Assembly: GCF_030272615.1 (NCBI RefSeq)
Contig: NC_081406.1
Coordinates: 240,858,422 to 240,922,421 of the forward strand
Length of the DNA: 64,000 bases
Reading direction: 5' to 3'
Source: Cryptomeria japonica
Taxonomy: Eukaryota > Streptophyta > Pinopsida > Cupressales > Cupressaceae
Of this stretch, positions 56,649 to 64,000 are shown piece after piece (within the stretch, counting starts at the first letter, position 1; the number at the start of each line of letters is the position of its first letter). A model generated the notes under the pieces. That model did not search any database. It was not told the origin of the DNA and saw nothing but the letters and a program-made list of their open reading frames with translations. A program made the position numbers and the translations under genes.

Positions 56649-58035
56649 GTAGTCACACAAATCTGTCCAGCTTAATTAAATAAATATTCGCTATTTATTT
56701 GATTATAAATCCACTAGCCATCAGTTAATTAAATTAATATTTAATTAATTCATCTCCAAACATTCTTCTATTAATTAAATAAATTATTCAATTTATTTTA
56801 ATTAATTCATTAAATCAAATTCCAATCAATTAAATAAATAAAATCTATTTATTTAATTAAATCCCCCTATTCCTCTTTTAAATAAATTAAATAAAAACAT
56901 TTATTTAAATCATTATCCTCCCCCCCACTTGCATTTTCCTACAAATGCAACTTGCACACATTTATTGAAATAAATTAATTTATTTTTAATAAAATCTTAT
57001 TTTCCCTCACCCACCAAATCCACTTGCAAAATCTAATCTCCTTCTAGATTCTTCTAATCCCTTCCTAATTAGCCTAATCCATCCCCTAATTATTGTCACA
57101 TTCCTAAGCAAAATGGAGTCACTTCTCAAAGACTCCAAAGTCTTTGAAAAGCATTTAATGCTTTGTGTGTTCAACAAATTAACCCCCAAAGTCTTCCAAG
57201 ACCACTAATGGCTCTTACATGACCATTTATGGTTCTTACATAACCATTTATGGTTATTTCAAACTTGTCCCCCCAAACATTTATTGTTTTGACCATATTC
57301 ATCCATTTCACATTTGCACAAGAGTTTATCCATTGGATAAAAGTTTTATTCTTTGAATAAAGAGTTTATTCATTCAACCAACCTTGACTTTAACTCCCAA
57401 AGTCATATCAGGCATTTAATGCTTATTCTCCCCCCTCTCAACCTATCTCACATTGACACTTGTCATCTTGGGATTGGGTTGAAAGCCCTCACATGGATTT
57501 GAAATCATTCAATCCTGACCCTTGTTGAGATTACTCAATCTGAACCATCCATTGCTCTATTTTTCCTATAAATAGAGCCCATTTCTTCATAATCCAGATC
57601 CTGAAAACTTGTATGCATTTGAGCTATAGGCATTTTAAGAGAGCATTTTAGCATAATTAACTAATATCTTGTCATTTTGGATAAAATCAATCATTTTAGT
57701 ATCAATAGCTTAATATTAGCTTCTTTATTAGCATCTAGAGCAATATTTCAATCTCAATCCTCCATAAGCATCCATAGTGCAAAAACCTGCTGAGAGCTAC
57801 ACTATTTTGGAACTTGGAGAGGAGAGGAACAAGGGAGAAGGAGCTAAGAGCATGCTAAGAGGCATTTGGAGATGCCTCATTATCTTTATTTCATCAGTTA
57901 GATATATTAGCATGATTTTAGTGTCTCTCTTGATATGCCTGTTTAGATTAGTCTTTGATTAAATAACACTAACGGTTTCTTGTGTGTTTTGTGTTGTTTC
58001 TCTTAGACTAACCTTGTCCACTTTGCAGGGCATCA
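56649..58035 (+). repeat. Gypsy 5' LTR
   Basis: Starts TGTAGTCACACAAATCTGTC, homologous to the LTR start at 36899 (minus), with the same TTAATTAAATAAATA runs. It ends about GGGCATCA, followed by TTTGGTGAACTCGACG, a likely primer site. The ends are approximate. Confidence 0.65.
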
Positions 58036-60668
58036 TTTGGTGAACTCGACGTGAATCGAACACCAAAAATATCATCTTTTTAGCAAACTAACATGTCTGA
58101 ATGTTGAAAATGTCACACAGGTTGCACTTTGGCGCTATTGAACACGTTCTAGTGCTACCGACACTTATACTTTTAGCGCTATTGTCTCAAGTTAAGCGCT
58201 TTTGGAACTATTTTGGCACTTTTGACGTTGTTTTGGCGCTATTGACCCTCTTTTAGCGCTTTTGACTTTTCTGTCTTTCCCCTTCTTTCAACGCTTTTGT
58301 GTTAAATAGCGCCTCTGTTCAAACGCAAACTAGCGCTATTGTAACAGAATGTCATAAAAATCACCTTGTAACCAAAAAAGTGAAAATTTTAGGCTTGTGG
58401 AAGCCCCCCTAGGACATAGATTTTACTAACATTTTGTTGTTTGTGCAGGTTAAAACTCACCATTAAAAATCACAAATTTTCCTTTGGTGCATTAAAACTT
58501 GAACACAAACAAAATTTCATTGCTTTCTAGTTAGGATCACTTGTCTTTTGGTGCTTAAAATCAACAAACAAATTTGATTTCCTTGCATCAAACTAAAGAA
58601 TTTACAAATCCACACTTCAAATTTGGTGCACATAAAATACACAATCCACTTGTTTTGATTTTTGCAAGCAATTCTACTTCAAGCAAACGTGTTTTCATTA
58701 TGTTGACCAGGATTTCAATTTCTAGAATACAAAACACATTGCCTTTGAAGGTTAAAAAGAACACCATGACTGTTGGAGCAACATCTCCAAATAGTTAGAC
58801 CACATTGCGATGATGGATTAAAAAGAACAAAGTGTCTTTCATGCTTGGCACACTTGTGCAAAAAGTTGGTCGAGTGGTCCTACTTCTAACACACACTATC
58901 CTCTCCCTTGGCTTTCGTGGTCCTAGGTGCAAGAGAAAAGTGTTAGTAACACTCAAAATTTTATCTTTTTAAGAGAGGCCTGCCAAGAGACACATCACTC
59001 TTGGGAACAACCTCGCGCGGTAAATCCTTCGAGCCGCTATAGAAATCAGGTGATAGTGAAAGCTGTAGCCTTGGGTATAGCTATTCCTACAGTGTAACTG
59101 GCCGAATGGACAAATGGGCCCAACCACCAGTTACAAGGCTCTTAAGTGAGTCACTGCAGAATGAACTTATGTCCAAAAACATCGAACATGACTAAACACC
59201 TTTAAGTAGTAGCCCACCTGTTCTATTGAATGAGGATATTTGCGATATAATTTAGTGCAAGAGCATAAATGGTTTTGCTCCCAAGATACTCACCATACAT
59301 ATTTCCTTGAGTAGAAACATAGCTTTTTGAAAAGTCACTTGTGGCTTGATAAAAGTGGTGACTCCCCCATCATAGGGATCATCTATTTGTTATGCTCGTG
59401 CAAGACTTAGTATATCACATCCTTACCTACCAAGGCTGGATTCATAAGGTATGTAGTACCAAAGTCGAAGAAATATCAATATGTGGGCTAAATTTATCAC
59501 AACTGGCCATTTGACCTTAGGGATAAAAGTGTTTGAAGTGTGTTCATTTTAGTCAAAGACCAAGTGCAAATTGAGCCGACTTCAAGCTTTGGAAATACAC
59601 CTTAAAATACACTTAAAAGGAAGGGTCATATACAAGTCCAAGGATTGGGTTGATCTAGACCCATACTCATTTGTGCCTTTGAGGCAACATTCTTGTGTTT
59701 GTGTGCTTGCTTTGTTTTCTTGTCAAAGAAACATCAAATCAGAAAATCAATCCCAAAAACAAAGTATTCATCCAACATCTTTTAAAACAACCAAACACAT
59801 CAAAAACAAAGTACAAACAACAAAGAGTCAAAATTTTATGACCATTCTTCACATCTTGCGAAAGAAGAAGCGTCATCAGAATATCAACTTGAAAAGAAGA
59901 CCATTAAGCTCAAAGGCTTTGATCAAACGAAGGAAATTCTTCTATATCAATAGACAAATCTTTGTCTCCCATAGAGTTTTCTTGTGTCACATGCATCTCT
60001 ACCTTCAAGACAAAACAAACGAATTTGATTCAGAATCATTGAACCGCAGAGCTTTTATGCAATATAGAGCTCTGAGTTATCACAAAAACCAAGGAGGTAA
60101 GATTAATCCCAACTTTTTCCCAAACGTTTGTATCACATACAACACAGCTCGAGAAATACCACCAACACTTGAAAGGGAAGAGGTAGAGTTTGTCCCATTT
60201 GTAACACAAAGCTTTTATTGAAGTTAAAACATTTCATCCATTATCTCACTCATACATCATCACTTCATCATCAATCTATTCCAACTCTCAAAACATTAAG
60301 AGGTTCTTGTCCTAAGTTCTCTTTTTAGATATTGCTTGAATCAAATACCTCACATCACTTTTTAGATTGTTTCTACATCTAGGATAAGCTCATCCTAAGA
60401 AACACATCTACGCAGGTTAAAACTAGTTCATGAGTGAATCCTCTCATTACTAGGTAGTTAAATCTGTAACACATCTCAGATTTCTCTACACCTTATCACA
60501 TAAAAAACTTATCAAACAAGCAAGCAATTCAAAAAAGGAATTTCGGTTACATCTACCTTAAAAGTGCTAAAGATCTACATGCAACACCATTCACCAACCA
60601 TCAATCTTTCATTTCATCAAAAACTCATCATCATTTTCACTCAACTTCAACAAAGACTCATAAACAAA
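58036..60668 (+). other. Gypsy leader with repeated AGCGCT motifs
   Basis: Starts with the primer-site-like TTTGGTGAACTCGACG. At 58128-58345 about ten copies of (A/G)GCGCTATTG, AGCGCTTTTG and close variants are packed into about 220 bp. The rest is AT-rich untranslated leader before the gag ATG at 60669. Confidence 0.6.
59571..60221 (+). CDS. Leader open frame upstream of gag, unrecognised
   Basis: A 216-codon frame without stops lies in the leader. It has no ATG before 59838, from which 127 residues would be made. The predicted protein is very basic in its middle and ends with FFPNVCITYNTAREIPPTLE and EREEVEFVPFVTQSF, which looks protein-like. Some plant gypsy lineages (Ogre) carry an extra ORF before gag. 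It may equally be chance. Confidence 0.3.
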   Translation: MSRLQALEIHLKIHLKGRVIYKSKDWVDLDPYSFVPLRQHSCVCVLALFSCQRNIKSENQSQKQSIHPTSFKTTKHIKNKVQTTKSQNFMTILHILRKKKRHQNINLKRRPLSSKALIKRRKFFYINRQIFVSHRVFLCHMHLYLQDKTNEFDSESLNRRAFMQYRALSYHKNQGGKINPNFFPNVCITYNTAREIPPTLEREEVEFVPFVTQSFY

Positions 60669-62150
60669 ATGGCTCAAACCCGATCACAGTCAAGGCAACG
60701 AGAAATAGAAATAGAAGAAGAAGAAGAGGAAAATCTCAATGAATTTCAAGAAGCACTTGGAGGAAATGTGAATGACGAAAACCCAAGTACTCCTACTCCT
60801 GCAACAATAGAAAGGTCTCAGCATAACCCTCTCTTTAATAGACTATTTGACGAAATACTCAGGAGCAATGCCGATGCTCACTTCTTAAAGCTCGCTCAAG
60901 AAGGAGCAAAACTCCCCTCTGACTTTGATTTTGCCCAATTAAGACAAGCATCAGAAAGACAAAGTCTCCATGAAGAGGAAAGAGGTAGAGATCCCATCAG
61001 ATATAACATTCCTCGAGGTAACCCACCACCTCAACCTCCAAATGAAATGGAGATGTTGCGGCAACAAGTCGAGAATCTCGCTCGACAACTTCATAGTGGT
61101 GTCAAGACTAACCAATTCTCACTCAATAACATCTGTCCCTATCCTTTTGATAGGAATCTTTATATGCCACCCTTTCCCCGAGGATTCGAAACACACAAAT
61201 TTGAAAAATATAGAGGAAAGGGAGATCCTCGTGATCATGTTAGAGAATTTCATTCCGCTTGTCTCAAAGTGGCATATGAAGACACATACCTAATGTGCCT
61301 TTTTCCCCAAAGCTTGGGAGGAACAACCACATCATGGTTTTCCTGACTACCAGGTGGCATTAGAACATTTGAGGAACTCATCCAAAAGTTCCTAGCTCAT
61401 TACTCTCATAACATTGACCGCAACATCACCAGGGCTGATCTGTGCAACACCAAACAAAAACCAAGTGAACTATTCTCAGTATTCTTGCAACGATGGCGCC
61501 AAATGTCTAGCAGACGTTCTCTTCAGTTACCTGAATGAGAACTAGTGGAAATATTCATTTCCAACTTAAACGAAGAAATGAAATTTCACCTGGATGTCAA
61601 AGACACAGACTCTTTTAATGATATGATCACCAAGGGTTTGAAGTGTGAACGGGCACTTATCAAGAAAGGACTCATCAAAATCTTTAATGAACCAAAAGAT
61701 GGTCCTCCCCCACACTTCAATAGTGATAAACCAAGCTTCTGGAACAAAAACAAGAATATCGTCAACGATGGGGTTGTGGATGCCAGGACTATACAAAGTG
61801 CACAACCTGTGGTTCGGTTTGTAGGAAAAAATCCTCCACCTCAGGATAACACAAATGTTCCTTCCAATCAAGGTCGCATCACATCTCATGATGAACCTAG
61901 ACCTCGTCAGCAAAAACAGAAATGAACATACACTCCCTTAGGGGAACCCATTGAAACAATATTGTGACAACTCATTTCTCAAAATTTGGTCACTCTACCT
62001 AAACTATCAAACTATGAGCCTCAGGTCAAACCGGCATGGTGGCGAGATACTGAACACTGCGATTTCCACCAAGGGAGAGGACACAAGACAAGTAATTGTC
62101 ATCGATTGAAAGATCTTATTTAGGATCTTATTGACCGAGGAGAAATTTAA
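60669..62150 (+). pseudogene. Gypsy gag with CCHC-like finger, six premature stops
   Basis: Starts at MAQTRSQSRQRE, with an acidic stretch, then LFNRLFDEILRSN, then a gag core: PFDRNLYMPPFPRGFETHKF, EKYRGKGDPRDHV, YLMCLFPQSLGG. The same frame goes on to FISNLNEEMKFHL, FWNKNKNIVNDGVVDA, YTPLGEP and a finger C-x2-H-x4-GH-x4-C (CDFHQGRGHKTSNC). Stops: TGA 61344, 61536, 61923 and 61965, TAG 62121 and TAA 62148. By comparison with the other gypsy copy and with the usual family wording, the TGA sites look like former CGA (Arg). It forms the capsid in active relatives. Confidence 0.8.
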
Positions 62151-64000
62151 ATAGCAGGACATGACCCAAAAACAACAAATAATGATCATCTGATGTTCAA
62201 AAATCCACTTCCATCACAAGATCAAAGGCGTCCTTCCACTTCCAGGCGAGACACTGAAACCACGGATTATACACAGGTTGTGTATAATTACACTGTAAAT
62301 CACCTGTATGATGCCAATGAACAAGTTGCAACAATAACCTTCAAAAATCCCAACTCAAATTGCAATGTTGTTACACGTCGCAACAGAGTTACCATAAAGG
62401 CAGCTCCACAAAGCACCACCTCCATCCCAAAGCAGTACAATCTTGTGGAACAATTAGATAAGACGCCTGTGCTCATATCCATTTTAGAGCTATTGCGTCT
62501 ATCGCCCTCTCATAAAACTATCTTGGATCAAGCACTCCAAGAGGCATCAGTCCCTGCAAATCTGAATACAGACCAATTTCAAGCCATGGTTGGAAGTCTA
62601 AAGTCATCACCTTGTCTCACTTTTTACGAAAGTGACAACTCTTCCTTCCAGCAACCTCATAACGCCTCACTCCACATCGAAAGATTTATTAACCAGCATA
62701 GGATCAAGCGAGTCTTGATTGATAATGGAGCAGGCCTAAATATCTGTACACTACAATTGGTCACAGCATTGGGATATGCAATAGAATCAGTGGATCCTTG
62801 TAAGAATATCACAATCAAAGCCTATGACAATGCGGAGCGTTCATCCAAAGGAGTTGTGGTACTCCCATTCCGAGTGGGCCTCATGGTAAAGCACATCATC
62901 TCTCAGGTTTTGGACCTTCCTTTGCCATACAATCTACTGTTAGGGAGACCTTGGATACATGCCATGCAAGCCGTTCCATCTACCTACCATCAATGTATCA
63001 AGTTCCCACATAACAGTGCAGAGATCATAATCTTGGGCGATGCAAATCCCTTTGCATATTGCCATAATATTAGCCATCAACTAGAGATTACTGTTCCTAA
63101 TAATAGAGAAGCCATTCCCTCCACATCATATATAAGTCCCGCCTCTCTTGCCAGTTCGAACACCACTATACCAAAGCAAGAAAAGCTTAAAATGAAGATA
63201 GCAGAGGAAGGTCCTGGGGAATACAACTTGAGTCAACTCTTTTGTGTGGGACAAATGCCCACTTCTCCTAGAACACATGGTAAACCACATCAGTTACTCC
63301 AGCAACCACTAAACACGCCTACATGTGCTTTGATGCCTTTCATCCTTGGAAAGAGTCAAGAAGAAGAAACCCAAGATGAGGACTTAGCGGAATGGATCTA
63401 TAAAGATCCCATCACCACTGATATAACGCAAGCTACACTTCCTACAGATCAGTATGGCAAAGGTCTCCTCATTATGCAAAGAATGGGGTATGATGGTCAG
63501 AGTGCTTTGGGATATTGCAAACAAGGACGACATGAACCACTGCTCCCGGAATTAAAGCCCAAAGGTAATACAGGCCTAGGCTTTGAAAAAGAGATCTTTC
63601 CTAAGCTCAGATTCAAAGGAAAACCCAACAAACCATTATGTCAGCCTACTGCAAAAAGGACACCTTTCATTATCAAATCAGCCTCAAGCACCATCCCAAC
63701 TACCCCACCGAAGCTCAAAATTCCAACACCACCGTCTACAATACCAATCATCCCACCAATCGAACTCGTAATCCCATCAGCAGCACCATTAGCAGCAACA
63801 ACTATATCAGAACCCGTAGCAGCATCTATAGCACCAGCAGTTCCAACAGAAGCAACTGAGTCAATATTATCAATACTCCGTGTACCAGATTCCTTGATCC
63901 CCATCAATCTTCCTGCAGCACCGATTACTACAAAGGTACATCAACCAATCACACCTACAGTATTTAACTCAAAAGACATCCCAGTATGGTATAGTAATCG
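62151..64000 (+). CDS. Gypsy protease with G-patch domain, open to the window edge
   Basis: An unbroken frame of 616 codons follows the last gag stop and runs off the window. First comes a linker, then QPHNASLHIERFINQHRIKR and the active-site loop VLIDNGAGLNICT (Asp codon 62721-62723; DNGA in place of the usual DTGA/DSGA), ITIKAYDNAE, and the domain end YNLLLGRPWIHAMQAVPST. Further on, at 63453-63590, is a G-patch-like segment: GKGLLIMQRMGYDGQSALGY then GNTGLGF. A Pro/Ile/Thr-rich, low-complexity linker follows. The product would process the polyprotein. G-patch next to a retropepsin is also known in some animal retroviruses. It is probably translated as part of gag-pol, so its separate start is not meaningful. 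Confidence 0.8.
   Translation, partial: MAGHDPKTTNNDHLMFKNPLPSQDQRRPSTSRRDTETTDYTQVVYNYTVNHLYDANEQVATITFKNPNSNCNVVTRRNRVTIKAAPQSTTSIPKQYNLVEQLDKTPVLISILELLRLSPSHKTILDQALQEASVPANLNTDQFQAMVGSLKSSPCLTFYESDNSSFQQPHNASLHIERFINQHRIKRVLIDNGAGLNICTLQLVTALGYAIESVDPCKNITIKAYDNAERSSKGVVVLPFRVGLMVKHIISQVLDLPLPYNLLLGRPWIHAMQAVPSTYHQCIKFPHNSAEIIILGDANPFAYCHNISHQLEITVPNNREAIPSTSYISPASLASSNTTIPKQEKLKMKIAEEGPGEYNLSQLFCVGQMPTSPRTHGKPHQLLQQPLNTPTCALMPFILGKSQEEETQDEDLAEWIYKDPITTDITQATLPTDQYGKGLLIMQRMGYDGQSALGYCKQGRHEPLLPELKPKGNTGLGFEKEIFPKLRFKGKPNKPLCQPTAKRTPFIIKSASSTIPTTPPKLKIPTPPSTIPIIPPIELVIPSAAPLAATTISEPVAASIAPAVPTEATESILSILRVPDSLIPINLPAAPITTKVHQPITPTVFNSKDIPVWYSN

Larger units (their letters stand above)
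56649..64000 (+). mobile_element. Ty3/gypsy retrotransposon, 5' part, truncated by the window edge
   Basis: Order: LTR, primer-site-like sequence, 2.6-kb leader, gag, finger, protease, G-patch domain; the frame is still open at 64000. Reverse transcriptase and integrase would lie to the right. The 5' gag portion carries six in-frame stops and the protease portion none. Confidence 0.85.

Noticed and set aside
63641-63907. Gly/Ala/Val-rich minus-strand frame
   Set aside because: It is antisense to the Pro/Thr/Ile-rich linker of the gypsy polyprotein and has no independent support.

Overview
The window looks like intergenic DNA from a large, repeat-swollen plant nuclear genome, most likely a gymnosperm (conifer). 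The reasons are one resistance-type gene in 64 kb, an AT-rich background, several layers of nested LTR retrotransposons, long satellite blocks and many decayed transposon genes. The lineage is an inference from style and cannot be proved from the sequence alone.

Layout. 1-1,285: short duplications, including a 114-bp repeat that carries a TATAAAAGGG box in each copy. 1,286-3,882 (-): a decayed hAT-type transposase. 4,174-4,735: a dense cluster of GGCGA motifs and a 42-bp tandem repeat. 4,748-10,809 (+): a decayed plant-mobile-domain (PMD)-like gene, split by LTR element E1 (5,277-10,271). 10,917-11,114: a TA/CATA microsatellite. 11,368-18,056: LTR element E2, with a perfect 5-bp target duplication. 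19,396-23,439 (-): a broken Ty3/gypsy gag-protease with most of pol missing. 25,800-34,600: a composite palindromic region made of inverted arms, purine/pyrimidine tracts and a 6-kb minisatellite whose unit occurs in both orientations. 35,120-36,899 (-): a diverged tandem repeat of about 300 bp, a PBS-like site and an LTR. 37,650-39,200: a degraded coding-like region. 40,370-40,568 (-): a tRNA-derived SINE with a perfect 16-bp target duplication. 42,134-42,277 (-): an isolated GC-rich exon-like frame. 45,255-47,907 (+): an intronless CC-NBS-LRR gene with one frameshift and one stop. 48,499-55,536 (-): LTR element E3. 56,649-64,000 (+): the 5' end of a second Ty3/gypsy element (LTR, leader, gag, protease and G-patch domain), which runs off the window.

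Most distinctive content. E1, E2 and E3 belong to one LTR family. All have an initiator-Met-type primer site (TGGTATCAGAGCC), a coiled-coil plus CCHC gag-like ORF, a second frame of about 1,090 codons with no recognisable protease, reverse transcriptase or integrase, and three or four polypurine tracts before the 3' LTR. They look like non-autonomous elements carrying a protein of unknown function. Their second frames are broken mainly by TAG codons, while the gypsy gag is broken mainly by TGA. Both patterns fit C-to-T decay of methylated CHG and CG sites. The only host-type gene is the NLR, which is itself damaged in its LRR part.
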